DNA of 64,000 nucleotides, from NCBI RefSeq assembly GCF_001613305.1, contig NZ_BDCC01000007.1, positions 186,001-250,000 of the forward strand, given 5' to 3'. Both the position numbers and the translations under genes were made by a program. The notes under the pieces are model-generated. The model was not told the origin of the DNA and did not search any database. It was given only the letters and a program-made list of their open reading frames with translations. Shown here piece by piece: positions 48,449 to 57,799 of this stretch; the stretch's first letter is position 1; every line of letters begins with the position of its first letter. Source of the stretch: Nocardia vaccinii NBRC 15922. Its GTDB lineage: Bacteria; Actinomycetota; Actinomycetes; Mycobacteriales; Mycobacteriaceae.

Positions 48449-49039
48449 ATGTCGGCCACCACACCAGCCCGGCGGCCGGGCGGGCGCAGCGCGAAGGTCC
48501 GGGACGCCATCTACACGGCGGTCGGCCAGCTCATGGGCGAGGGCAAGGCGGACCGCATCACCATCCCGCTGCTCGCCAACCGGGCCGGCGTCAACCCGAC
48601 CAGCATCTATCGCCGCTGGGGCGACCTGGACACGCTGCTGGAGGAGGTCGCTGTCGCCGCGCTCACCAAGGACGGTGACGAACTGCCGGACACCGGGTCA
48701 TTGCGCGGTGACCTGTCGGTGTGGGCTCGGATCGTGGTCGACGACATCACCCAACCGCGCCGGACCCGCTACCTGCGCGCCATGATTTCCGCCCGGGACG
48801 AGGTGGGCAGCTGCCCGTGCTGGGAGCAGCGCCGCACGCAGGCCGAGGAGATGCTGGATCGGGCGAGGGCGCGCGGGGAGCGGGTGCCGACCGAGCGCCA
48901 GGTCCTCGATCACGTGATCGCGCCGATGTATCACCACGTGGTCTTCGGCCTGTCCGCCGACCGGGACTACGCGGACCAACTGGTCCACGACGTACTCACC
49001 ATGGCCGAGGCGTCCGCCCCGTCACCCCCGTTGAATTGA
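48449..49039 (+). CDS. TetR/AcrR family regulator
   Basis: 196 residues. HTH segment AIYTAVGQLMGEGKADRITIPLLANRAGVNPTSIYRRWGDLDTLL at about residues 20-65; the C-terminal domain has an SCPCWEQRRTQAEEML part with two close Cys that could respond to metals or oxidants. ATG at 48449 close to a CAATAAT box, so a short or absent leader. Divergent from the MFS exporter, with the operator described between them. Confidence 0.88.
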   Translation: MSATTPARRPGGRSAKVRDAIYTAVGQLMGEGKADRITIPLLANRAGVNPTSIYRRWGDLDTLLEEVAVAALTKDGDELPDTGSLRGDLSVWARIVVDDITQPRRTRYLRAMISARDEVGSCPCWEQRRTQAEEMLDRARARGERVPTERQVLDHVIAPMYHHVVFGLSADRDYADQLVHDVLTMAEASAPSPPLN

Positions 49040-49043
49040 CAAA

Positions 49044-49082
49044 GCCCTGGTCGGAGACTGAATTACAGTCCCCGACCAGGGC
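49044..49082 (-). terminator. Terminator of tRNA-Ser(GGA)
   Basis: 11-bp perfect arms (GCCCTGGTCGG at 49044-49054, complement at 49072-49082); the loop itself can pair (GACTG/CAGTC). On the minus strand it is followed by TTT. It lies just after the tRNA 3' end and also faces the convergent tetR. Confidence 0.7.
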
Positions 49083-49091
49083 GGTCAACAG

Positions 49092-49176
49092 CGGAGGATA
49101 GGGGATTTGAACCCCTGAGGGCGTTAACCCAACCCGCGTTCCAGGCGAGCGCCATAGGCCACTAGGCGAATCCTCC
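49092..49176 (-). tRNA. tRNA-Ser (anticodon GGA)
   Basis: 85-nt cloverleaf on the minus strand with a long variable arm. Acceptor GGAGGAT pairs with ATCCTCC, discriminator G. Anticodon stem CTCGC/GCGGG, loop CTGGAAC gives GGA (UCC/UCU codons). T-arm AGGGGTTCAAATCCCCT. CCA is not encoded, unlike the tRNA-Ser at 18.7 kb. Confidence 0.93.
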
Positions 49177-49196
49177 GGTCAGGAATATACCGGCTG

Positions 49197-49234
49197 ACCC
49201 CCTCCGGGTGCCAAACCGGCCTGTCGGAGGGGGT
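49197..49234 (-). terminator. Terminator after the Pro/Gln-rich membrane protein gene
   Basis: Perfect 10-bp arms (ACCCCCTCCG at 49197-49206, complement at 49225-49234), starting seven bases past the stop codon of the minus-strand gene. Confidence 0.6.
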
Positions 49235-49240
49235 GCGGGA

Positions 49241-50245
49241 TCATTTGTGCAGGCCGGTGAGGACCTTTTTGAGCTGGTCCTTGCACGTGGTTCCGGCCTC
49301 TTGGGTACTCGGGGCGCTGTCGGCGTCGATGCGCAGCTCGATCTTCACCGAGACGTTGGAGTCCATCGCCGCGCAGGTGTAGTTGAGCACGTTGAAGCTC
49401 GAGTAGTTCCGCTGCTCGATGGCGTAATAGGCCTGCTGGCCGATTCCGGTGATGTCACCGGAGCTGCGACCGCTGCCGGTGGTCTTGGTGTCGGTGTCCT
49501 TCCACATGTTGTAGTCGGGCGAGCCGTACTTGCTCTGGAACTCCACATTCAGGGACAGCTGGGAGCTGTCGGTGCTGTATTTGCCCGCGCCCTCGTAGGT
49601 GCCGTCGCAATCCAGTGAGCCGCCGCCGATACTGCCGTCGGGTGCGCGTTCGGTGTGCGTCGGGTTGGGTTTGGCCGTCGGCGCCCACTTGCTCAGCACC
49701 GTCAGGTCGACCAGGCTGCACGCGTTCGTGACGCTGGACATGCTGTAGTCGCCGTCGACCTTGTTCTTGCCGAGAACCGAGCTGGAGTTGTCGCCGCCAC
49801 CGGCCACGGCCACGATGCCGATCACGACCCCGATGACGACCACCAGCCCCACCACGCCGCCGATGATCCACAGCGCGGCATTGCTCTTCTGCGGCGGCCT
49901 CGGCGCGAAGGACGGCTGCTGTGGATAGCCGCCGGTGAACTGCGGCTGGTGCTGCTGTCCGGTGTAACCCATCTGCGGTTGGGCGATCGGTTGCGGCGTC
50001 GGCTGGGAGGGCGGCTGCGGGATCGCGGTCGGCTGCGCCGCCGACTGTGCGTAGGGCTGTGGGTTGTAGGACTGCGGGGTGTACGGCTGCTGGGTGTAGC
50101 CCGCGGCGCCATAGCCCTGGTTGCCGCCCAGAATGGTCGGATCGGTGCCGGTGAGCGGCGTGCTCGAACCGGTGCTGGCCGGTGTGGACCACCATTGATT
50201 GGAGTCGTTGGGCGGCTCGTCCTGCGGCGGGGTGTTGTCCGTCAT
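49241..50245 (-). CDS. Membrane-anchored exported protein with Pro/Gln-rich N-terminus
   Basis: 334 residues. A Pro/Gln/Tyr-rich cytoplasmic region (1-120), one membrane helix (about 123-150, ALWIIGGVVGLVVVIGVVIGIVAVAGG), then an extracytoplasmic domain of about 180 residues with four Cys (TNACSLVD, SLDCDGTYE, LNYTCAAMD, GTTCKDQL). The NACSLVD ... LDC pattern is like DUF3558-type lipoproteins and may form two disulfides. ATG at 50245 at the start of MTDNTPPQDEP; the frame extends upstream without sense. Divergent from the SRP RNA. Function unknown. Confidence 0.75.
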   Translation of the reverse strand: MTDNTPPQDEPPNDSNQWWSTPASTGSSTPLTGTDPTILGGNQGYGAAGYTQQPYTPQSYNPQPYAQSAAQPTAIPQPPSQPTPQPIAQPQMGYTGQQHQPQFTGGYPQQPSFAPRPPQKSNAALWIIGGVVGLVVVIGVVIGIVAVAGGGDNSSSVLGKNKVDGDYSMSSVTNACSLVDLTVLSKWAPTAKPNPTHTERAPDGSIGGGSLDCDGTYEGAGKYSTDSSQLSLNVEFQSKYGSPDYNMWKDTDTKTTGSGRSSGDITGIGQQAYYAIEQRNYSSFNVLNYTCAAMDSNVSVKIELRIDADSAPSTQEAGTTCKDQLKKVLTGLHK

Positions 50246-50386
50246 ATTTTCCTTCCCTCCGGTTGTGGTAGCCGAAGCCCCCTCGGAATGTCGGACAGAT
50301 CGTAGCGACTCCGCCGCTCCCGCGTCTCCCGCGTTTGGCGGGGGCGCGTGCGGACCGGATCGCGACGAGTCGCTACACTGGTCGAC

Positions 50387-50472
50387 GGATCCCGCGCGGC
50401 GCGCATCCTGTGAACTCCCCCAGGGCCGGAAGGCAGCAAGGGTCAACGGGCTCTGCCGGGTGCGCGGGGTCC
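50387..50472 (+). ncRNA. ffs: Signal recognition particle RNA (4.5S type)
   Basis: Short SRP RNA. The tip holds the conserved GGAAGGCAGCAAGGG sequence of the Ffh-binding domain IV with its symmetric and asymmetric loops. The base stem pairs GGATCCCGCGC (50387-50397) with GCGCGGGGTCC (50462-50472). A TACACT -10 box is at 50374-50379. The RNA forms the SRP with Ffh for membrane-protein targeting. Exact ends are estimated. Confidence 0.9.
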
Positions 50473-50588
50473 CCTTAGATCTACGGGGCCCTCGCACAAC
50501 ACTCACGCCGAGTGCGCTGCCCCTCTCGCCGCTCAGACGCTCAGACATCTGGCGATGACATCGAGAATTACCCCGAAGATCCCCCAAG

Positions 50589-50734
50589 TTCGCTCACCCG
50601 AATAACGCTGCTACTACGGTTCGCGGCCCGTCCGTCGGTCTGGTGATGGTGTGGAGAATCACCGGCGACGGTCACCCAGGCTCGCTCACCCCGGATAACG
50701 TCAACTCCGAGGTTCGCGGCCCGTCTCGCCGGTC
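50589..50734 (+). repeat. Pair of imperfect ~52-bp direct repeats
   Basis: Copy 1 at 50589-50640 and copy 2 at 50680-50734 share TCGCTCACCC ... ATAACG ... GGTTCGCGGCCCGTC ... CGGTC. A third partial element CACCCGAGTAACG is near 50838. They lie in the leader region between the SRP RNA and the aminotransferase gene; role unknown. Confidence 0.55.
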
Positions 50735-50807
50735 GGACGCGTGGCGGGTGCGAGGAACCAGTGCCCGACACGGGGCCGAGCGGCGAGACTTCGGGGGCCG
50801 CGAACAG

Positions 50808-50825
50808 CCGGAGCGAAGCGGAGGC
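50808..50825 (+). repeat. 18-bp dispersed intergenic repeat, copy 1
   Basis: CCGGAGCGAAGCGGAGGC, identical to 61975-61992 and, on the other strand, to 52221-52238. All three copies are outside genes. Confidence 0.65.
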
Positions 50826-50914
50826 AGAAGATAGAGCACCCGAGTAACGTGGACGGCTGGACCGGCGCGGGCCGCGTCCGGACAAATCCCCAAGCTGCTT
50901 GGAAAGGCTGTTGA

Positions 50915-52207
<1,293 letters not shown>

Positions 52208-52220
52208 ATCGGTATCTGCG

Positions 52221-52238
52221 GCCTCCGCTTCGCTCCGG
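52221..52238 (-). repeat. 18-bp dispersed intergenic repeat, copy 2
   Basis: Reverse complement of CCGGAGCGAAGCGGAGGC, 14 bases past the aminotransferase stop codon. Confidence 0.65.
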
Positions 52239-52276
52239 CGGGTTCGATTGCCTCCGCGTCTGCCGCTGTTCCTCGA

Positions 52277-52306
52277 GCTCCGCTGCGGCATATGCCGCAG
52301 CGGAGC
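52277..52306. terminator. Perfect 30-bp palindrome, probable bidirectional terminator
   Basis: GCTCCGCTGCGGCAT followed directly by its complement, centre at 52291/52292. It lies between the convergent aminotransferase and methyltransferase genes. The absence of a loop makes a cruciform or strong hairpin likely. Confidence 0.6.
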
Positions 52307-52315
52307 GTCGGTTGG

Positions 52316-53206
52316 TTAACCGGGTTTGTGGGCCAGGACCGCGAACATGGTCACCGACAGGTGGATGTCACCGGATTCCGCGCCCGCGCGCAGGTCGGCG
52401 AGCAGCTGCTCACGCTGCTGTTCGGTGATCGCACCGCGCGCCACCGCCATCGCGGAGATGCGCGCGACGAGCGCGCCCGCGCCGATACCGGCGTCCTGGA
52501 CCAGCGCGTACGAGCCGACCTCGTCGACGATCAGCCCGGCCTGCTGCAACTGTCCGTGCAGGCGACGTCCGGCGAACGGGTTGGTGGTGTTGCCGATCAG
52601 CGTCTCGATCACCTCGTGCACCACCTTCCGGTCGCCCGGATGCACGATGGCGGTGCCCCAATCGCTGTCGGTCACCACGACCCGGCCGCCGGGCCGCAGT
52701 ACGCGGGCGATCTCGGCGGTCGCGCGCGTGGGCGCGGTCAGATGCTGGAAGACGCGCTCGCACAGGGCCGCGTCGAACGATCCCGCGCCGAAGGGCAGGC
52801 CGTAGGCGTCGCCGGTGACGAATCGCGCGGCCGAGCCGGCCTCGGCGGCATTGCGTTCCGCTGCGGCCAGCAGATTCGGATCGGGTTCCACGCCGACGGC
52901 GTAGCCGTCCGGGCCGACCGCATCGGCGAAGGCCAGGACCTCCGATCCGGTGCCGGAACCGATGTCGACCGCGCTTTCGCCGGGCCGCACGGCCAGAGCC
53001 TCGTGGGCCCAGGACCGCAGCCGCGCGATACCGGGCAGGGCGGCCTGTAGATCGCGGACGTCGATGAGTTGATCATGCCCTTCGCGGTCGAATCGATCCG
53101 GTCGGCGGGCAGGGTTCGTGGTGCTGTGTGTGGGCGCCATATAACTTGCCGTTCTGTCTTTCGGCGCCTTGTCCACTGTGGGGGGTATCACCAGAGTGTC
53201 AGGCAT
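52316..53206 (-). CDS. Class I SAM-dependent methyltransferase
   Basis: Up to 296 residues. Motif I VDIGSGTGSEVL binds AdoMet; VGVEPDPNLL is motif II-like; GDAYGLPFGAGSFDAALCERVFQHL and VLRPGGRVVVTDSDWGTA complete the Rossmann core (ubiE/arsM-like family). The longest start is ATG at 53206; ATG at 53140 (just before THSTTNPARRPDRFDREG) would trim 22 poorly structured residues, and neither has a strong ribosome site. Substrate unknown. Convergent with the aminotransferase gene, divergent from the HhH-GPD gene. Confidence 0.82.
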   Translation of the reverse strand: MPDTLVIPPTVDKAPKDRTASYMAPTHSTTNPARRPDRFDREGHDQLIDVRDLQAALPGIARLRSWAHEALAVRPGESAVDIGSGTGSEVLAFADAVGPDGYAVGVEPDPNLLAAAERNAAEAGSAARFVTGDAYGLPFGAGSFDAALCERVFQHLTAPTRATAEIARVLRPGGRVVVTDSDWGTAIVHPGDRKVVHEVIETLIGNTTNPFAGRRLHGQLQQAGLIVDEVGSYALVQDAGIGAGALVARISAMAVARGAITEQQREQLLADLRAGAESGDIHLSVTMFAVLAHKPG

Positions 53207-53312
53207 GCGCCGAGCCTACGCGGCGCACCCGGCTACCCGCCGGTTTCGAATCGGCAGGCGTCATAATGACCCAGCAAGACCTGCCACACTCGCCACATGC
53301 GGAGGGCGCTCG

Positions 53313-53888
53313 ATGAGTTACAAGCTGTGCCTGGCGCAAGAGCCGGAAGCGGACAAACTGCTGTCCGAAGACTTGTTCGCATTACTACTGGGCATGCTTC
53401 TCGATCAGCAGTATCCGCTCGAGCACGCGTTCCGGGGGCCGCGCAAACTCGCCGAGCGAATGGGCGGATTCGATATCCGCAAGATCGCCGAGGCGGATCC
53501 GGCCGAGTTCGAGGAGTTGGCGGCCACGCCGCCCGCGATTCACCGGTACGGGCGGTCGATGGCGCGGCGGGCGCAGGATCTGGCTCGGTACGTCATCGAG
53601 AACTACGACGGGCAGACCGAGCGGATCTGGACCCAGGGTGATCCGGACGGCGCCGAGGTGCTGCGGCGGCTGAAGGATCTGCCGGGATACGGAGATCAGA
53701 AGGCCCGGATCTTCCTCGCGCTGCTGGGGAAACAGCTCGGGGTGCGGCCGAGCGGGTGGGAGAAGGCCGCGGGGGCGTATTCGGAGAAGGATTCGCGGCG
53801 TTCGGCGGCCGACATCGTGGACGGGGAGACGTTGCTCGAGGTGCGCGCGTTCAAGAAGGAACAGAAGGCCGCCGCGAAGAAGGCGTGA
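53313..53888 (+). CDS. HhH-GPD-type base excision repair protein
   Basis: 191 residues of the small HhH-GPD family found in actinobacteria. The helix-hairpin-helix is LKDLPGYGDQKARIFLALLGKQLG, preceded by LFALLLGMLLDQQYPLEHAFRGP. The canonical catalytic Asp position after the hairpin appears as WEKAAGAYSEKDS; no C-terminal iron-sulfur cluster. Lys-rich tail (KKEQKAAAKKA). ATG at 53313 has CGGAGGG six bases upstream. Probably excises damaged bases, but which ones is unknown. Confidence 0.82.
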   Translation: MSYKLCLAQEPEADKLLSEDLFALLLGMLLDQQYPLEHAFRGPRKLAERMGGFDIRKIAEADPAEFEELAATPPAIHRYGRSMARRAQDLARYVIENYDGQTERIWTQGDPDGAEVLRRLKDLPGYGDQKARIFLALLGKQLGVRPSGWEKAAGAYSEKDSRRSAADIVDGETLLEVRAFKKEQKAAAKKA

Positions 53889-54073
53889 GCGCCGGCCCGC
53901 GATGCGATGGCCGGCCTGAACCCATGGATAGGTGAAAGGCCTTGGCGGACAATCTTTCCGGATGACGAGATCGCCGCAACGTCCTGGCGATGAGAGGTTG
54001 CGGCGACCACGTGGTTTTCGAAGGCCGCGATTCGGTCCGGTGGTCCCGTGATCAGGGGATCGGGCCGGCGGTG

Positions 54074-54826
54074 TCAGGCGACGGTGATGATGGTCCGCTC
54101 GTCGCGGACATCGTGCGCGGGCAGGGCGTTCACCCGCTGCCGCACCAGCCGCATCGTGTACCAGGTGTGTTTGCGGACGCCCGAGGCGATCGCGGCCACC
54201 GCACCGCCGAATGCCGCTGCGCCGCAGAGCATCGCGGCGGGATCGAGGCCCGCGCTGGCTACCTCGTGGGTGCCGTACCGAGAGGTGCCGCCGCCCAGGA
54301 ACAGGCCCAGGAGGCTGCCGAGGCCGTCGCCGAATCCGTGTTCGCCCTGGACCATCGTGCGCAGTTCCGGGGCCTTGCCGCTGAGGTAGAGCAGGTCGGC
54401 CAGGACGAACATGGCGGTGGCCAGGGACGACCCGAGTACCAGATAGGACAGCGCGTCGGTGCGGATGCGCAGATACATCAGCACCGCGCTGATGGTCACC
54501 ACCGCGGCCAGTATGGCCAGGACCGCCCAGACGCCGCTGATGCTCGGCTGGCTGTAGCCGTCCGAGTACCAGTCGTCGAAACTTCTCGTCGCGCCGTCGA
54601 TTCGGCCGAACGCATCCGAACGCAGCCGCCCGTTCGGGCCCGATGCGGTCAGCCACGGCTGGAACATCAGGATGAGGGTGAGTGCCGCCGCGACGGCCGC
54701 GGCCACATAGCCCTTGTCGGCTCGTGCGGACGAAATGCTTTGTGTCACAAGGTTGGTGTGCCGGAACGGCGACGCGGGGAGGTTTTCCGAGTCGTCGTGA
54801 ACATGCCAGGGTGTCGAAGAGGTCAT
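54074..54826 (-). CDS. Four-helix membrane protein of unknown function
   Basis: 250 residues. A polar N-terminus (about 45 residues), then helices at about 47-68, 100-125, 130-160 and 200-222, with an extracytoplasmic stretch containing SDAFGRIDGATRSFDDWYSDGYSQPSISG between helices 1 and 2. The tail is RLVRQRVNALPAHDVRDERTIITVA. ATG at 54826 is chosen; upstream in-frame starts add a segment without protein-like composition. Similar proteins are common in Nocardia and Rhodococcus; function not known. Confidence 0.65.
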   Translation of the reverse strand: MTSSTPWHVHDDSENLPASPFRHTNLVTQSISSARADKGYVAAAVAAALTLILMFQPWLTASGPNGRLRSDAFGRIDGATRSFDDWYSDGYSQPSISGVWAVLAILAAVVTISAVLMYLRIRTDALSYLVLGSSLATAMFVLADLLYLSGKAPELRTMVQGEHGFGDGLGSLLGLFLGGGTSRYGTHEVASAGLDPAAMLCGAAAFGGAVAAIASGVRKHTWYTMRLVRQRVNALPAHDVRDERTIITVA

Positions 54827-55358
54827 TGTTCCAGTCGTAATTTTCCGCATCGCTGATATCGAGAGCTTGTTTTTCCGATATGCCATCTCGTGAATGGTGC
54901 GATGCGTGTTCATTTCATTGGTTCGTGACAATGAGCGGCGGCGGCCATTGCCTCGTTCACGGTAGTCCGGTTCTCCTCTGGAGTACAACGTGGTTCGAAT
55001 CCCAGAGAGACTCCGGGCACAGTAAAATCCGGATGTTTCGGAACGCGGGAAAGCGGTGCTCAGGCGTGCCAACGCTGTTGTATATCAGCATCTTTCGCGT
55101 GCCGACAAGCACTGGGAACGATCGGCCACGGGAGGCTCGAGCACTGCCGGAGGAGAATTCTTGTGATCGAGCAGACAGTATTCGCGGCTCGTAGTAATCC
55201 ATTACCGGCGGGTTGCCGAATTCGAATGTTCCCAATTCTGAGAATGGCCTCGAATGTGGGGTATCGTGCCGCGACCCGATCCATCTCACGAGCCGCGGAT
55301 ACGACAGCTGCGACCACCCGGAATTGGGGCGGCCGCCGTTGCGATGTCCGTGCGGGGC
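54827..55358. other. Intergenic region, no supported gene
   Basis: 530 bases between the four-helix membrane protein gene and ssuD, with lower GC than the average. No open frame with coding character, no tRNA and no strong hairpin seen. It must hold the promoter of the membrane protein gene. Confidence 0.4.
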
Positions 55359-56510
55359 TCAGCTGCTACCGGCCGCCGCTGTGGCGAACGGGGTGGTCGC
55401 CACGGGACGCACTCGCCGCGTGGGGTGCTTCCACAGACCGCGGCGCTCCAGAATCGGCAGAACGCCCTCGCCGAACCAGTACGCCTCCTCCACATGGGGA
55501 TAACCCGAGAGGATGAACTGCGTGATCCCCAGGCGCGAATATTCGATCAGGCGCTCGGCGACCTCTTCGTGCGAGCCGACCAGCGCGGTACCGGCGCCGC
55601 CGCGCACCAGCCCGACGCCGGCCCACAGATTCGGCGCGATCTCCAGCCGATCGGTGGCGCCGCCGTGCAGTTCGAGCATCCGGCGCTGGCCCTCGGACTC
55701 GCTCTTGGTCAGATTCGCTTGTACGCGTTCGATATCCGCGGGATCGACCGCCGCGAGCAAACGGTCCGCCTCGGCCCAGGCCTGTTCCGAGGTGTCCCGG
55801 GAGATGACGTGAATGCGCAGGCCGTAGTCGAGCTTGCGGCCGTGGTCCACCGCCAGGCGGCGGATCCACTCGAGTTTCTTGCTCACCGCGAAAAGTGGCT
55901 CGCCCCAAGTCAGATAGGCGTCGGCATACTGGGCGGCGATCGGGCCGGCGGGAGCCGACGAACCGCCGAAGAATACCGGCGGGATCGGGTCGGGACGGTT
56001 GTTCAGCAGAGCGTTGCGGATCTGAATGTGCTTACCCTCGAAGCTGATCGGCTCGCGCGCACCCCACAGCTCGCGCACGATGTGCAGGAATTCCCCGGTG
56101 CGCTCGTAGCGCTGTTCCTTGTCCAGGAAATCGCCGTACGCCTGTTGTTCGTGCGGTTCGCCGCCGGTGACGACATTCAGCAGCAGTCGACCGCGCGAGT
56201 GGCGTTGGAAGGTTCCCGCCATCTGCGCGGCCAGGGTCGGGCTGACCACGCCGGGGCGGAAGGCGACCAGGAATTTCAGTGTCTCGGTCGTCTCGACCAG
56301 CATGGCCGTGGTGAGCCAGGCGTCCTCGCACCAGGCCCCGGTCGGGGTGAGCACGGCCTCGAAACCGTTCTCCTCGGCGGCTGCGGCGATCTGGTTGAGA
56401 TAGCGCAGCGAGGCGGGGCGGTCGCCCGACATCGAGGTGCCGTGGCCGCCCGCGACCAGGTTGCGGGAATCACCGTAGGTAGGCAGGAACCAATGGAAAT
56501 TCAAGCTCAT
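55359..56510 (-). CDS. ssuD: FMNH2-dependent alkanesulfonate monooxygenase
   Basis: 383 residues of the luciferase-like barrel family that cleaves C-S bonds of alkanesulfonates to aldehyde and sulfite. SsuD motifs: NFHWFLPTYGDSR, GAWCEDAWL (containing the SsuD Cys near residue 60), FRPGVVSPTLAAQMAGTFQRHSRGRLLLNVVTGG, PPVFFGGSSAPAG and FILSGYPHVEEAYWFGEGVLPIL. Start ATG at 56510. Transcribed away from the rest of the sulfur island; no FMN reductase or ABC transporter is beside it. Confidence 0.93.
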   Translation of the reverse strand: MSLNFHWFLPTYGDSRNLVAGGHGTSMSGDRPASLRYLNQIAAAAEENGFEAVLTPTGAWCEDAWLTTAMLVETTETLKFLVAFRPGVVSPTLAAQMAGTFQRHSRGRLLLNVVTGGEPHEQQAYGDFLDKEQRYERTGEFLHIVRELWGAREPISFEGKHIQIRNALLNNRPDPIPPVFFGGSSAPAGPIAAQYADAYLTWGEPLFAVSKKLEWIRRLAVDHGRKLDYGLRIHVISRDTSEQAWAEADRLLAAVDPADIERVQANLTKSESEGQRRMLELHGGATDRLEIAPNLWAGVGLVRGGAGTALVGSHEEVAERLIEYSRLGITQFILSGYPHVEEAYWFGEGVLPILERRGLWKHPTRRVRPVATTPFATAAAGSS

Positions 56511-56632
56511 TCGAGCGCAACCCTTTCGAGACGGAGCACGGGCGGTCGACCGCCGTACGGTCGGCGATCCAACATCCGATACTGCGCAGTCCGGCCCGGG
56601 GCGTCACCGGTTGAAATCTGGGTGTTTCTTAA

Positions 56633-56737
56633 CCTGGCTCGACCGTAGCTCGATCTTCGATGCTCGCTCCGGTGACGGTTGCGGTGGCGATTCAGTATTT
56701 CATCACGATCAACGCGCCGTTCACCCCGGCGCGGTAG
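56633..56737 (+). pseudogene. Truncated duplicate of the 3' end of the downstream secreted-protein gene
   Basis: The frame ending in TAG at 56735-56737 encodes APVTVAVAIQYFITINAPF plus TPAR. It aligns with the C-terminus of the protein encoded at 56978-57676 (APVAIAAAVQYFQTINAPF plus TPAK), and about 30 bases at the ends are nearly identical in DNA. Upstream only about 15 further codons are open. It is a relic of a second gene copy that has lost everything except its last 25 codons. Confidence 0.75.
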
Positions 56738-56977
56738 CATTCGTCGTTATCGGATCGTCACCGTGCAATGACGGTCCGATCGGCGAATCCGACCCGGTGC
56801 TACGGCACTGGGGGGACACCGCCCAGCCCGGGAGTGCCAACCCGGGCGCGGCGGGTCCGGGATCGGCCCTGTGCGTGGGCGAACTCGGAATTCCGTGACG
56901 GCGGATTCGCTGGATGCCGGGGTGCTGCAAGCGCCCCAGTCCTACTGCTCGATGATGAGGGAAACAGAAAAGTGAAG

Positions 56978-57676
56978 ATGAGAAAGTTCGCGGTGGTCGC
57001 GGCTCTGGTAACGACTGCCCTTGGCGTGACCGCCGGGGCTGCCGGCGCTGCTCCGGAGAGTGCGCCGGAGGCCGTCAACTACAAGGCGTGGACGACTCCG
57101 ACCGCGTCGATCGTCAAGACCGACGCCGGTTCGATGGACGTCGAGAACGGCGTCTTCAAGATCAAGGCCGCCAACGGAAAGACTGTTGCCGGAACAGAAC
57201 TGAAGTTCCGGGTCGACGATTTCGAGTTCCCGATCGCGGCGAATATCGCCGATCGCACCGCGACGCTGACCCCGCAGTTCGACATGCAGCACGCGGTCTA
57301 CAAGCCGGTGGATCTGCCGTATCAGAACAGCGCGCCGTGGAAGACCCCGTACGACCGTGAGCAGGCCGCGTTCAACCGCATGAAGGACACCATCGGCACC
57401 GGCGCCACCGTCGGCACCCTGGTCGGCGGTCTGACCGGTGGGGCCGTGGGCTGTGTGCTCGGCGGTATCGCGGGTGCGACCGTGTCCGCGGCGGCGATCG
57501 TGGGTCTGTTCGGTGCGTTCATTCCGGCCGCGGCGATCGGCTGCCTCGGCGGCATCATCGCCGTCGGCGCGCTGGGCACCCTCGCGGGCCAGCTGCTGGT
57601 GACCGCTCCGGTCGCGATCGCGGCCGCGGTGCAGTACTTCCAGACGATCAACGCGCCGTTCACCCCGGCCAAGTAA
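56978..57676 (+). CDS. Secreted protein with glycine-rich hydrophobic C-terminal half
   Basis: 232 residues. A signal peptide (MRKFAVVAALVTTALGVTAGAAGA, cleavage near residue 25) is followed by a soluble part with strand-like repeats (TASIVKTDAGSMDVENGVFKI and on). A very hydrophobic Gly/Ala-rich region (about 145-215) with two Cys comes next, GLTGGAVGCVLGGIAGATVSAAAI and AAIGCLGGIIAVGALGTLAG, resembling a glycine zipper. ATG at 56978; a GTG six bases before is possible. Family not named; similar proteins seem confined to Nocardia and relatives. A truncated sister copy lies just upstream. Possibly an envelope or pore-forming protein (inference). Confidence 0.75.
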   Translation: MRKFAVVAALVTTALGVTAGAAGAAPESAPEAVNYKAWTTPTASIVKTDAGSMDVENGVFKIKAANGKTVAGTELKFRVDDFEFPIAANIADRTATLTPQFDMQHAVYKPVDLPYQNSAPWKTPYDREQAAFNRMKDTIGTGATVGTLVGGLTGGAVGCVLGGIAGATVSAAAIVGLFGAFIPAAAIGCLGGIIAVGALGTLAGQLLVTAPVAIAAAVQYFQTINAPFTPAK

Positions 57677-57687
57677 TTTCGAATCCA

Positions 57688-57720
57688 CAGGGCCCCGTCC
57701 GGAATCCGGGCGGGGCCCTG
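57688..57720 (+). terminator. Terminator after the secreted-protein gene
   Basis: Arms CAGGGCCCCG (57688-57697) and CGGGGCCCTG (57711-57720) with an inner TCCGGA/TCCGGG extension, eleven bases past the stop. Confidence 0.65.
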
Positions 57721-57799
57721 CGGCGTTTGCCCGGTGTGTGTTTCGATCCGGCTGCGCGTAAAGCGTGCGCGAAATCCGTGTTCGGGTGATCGTTCGGGT

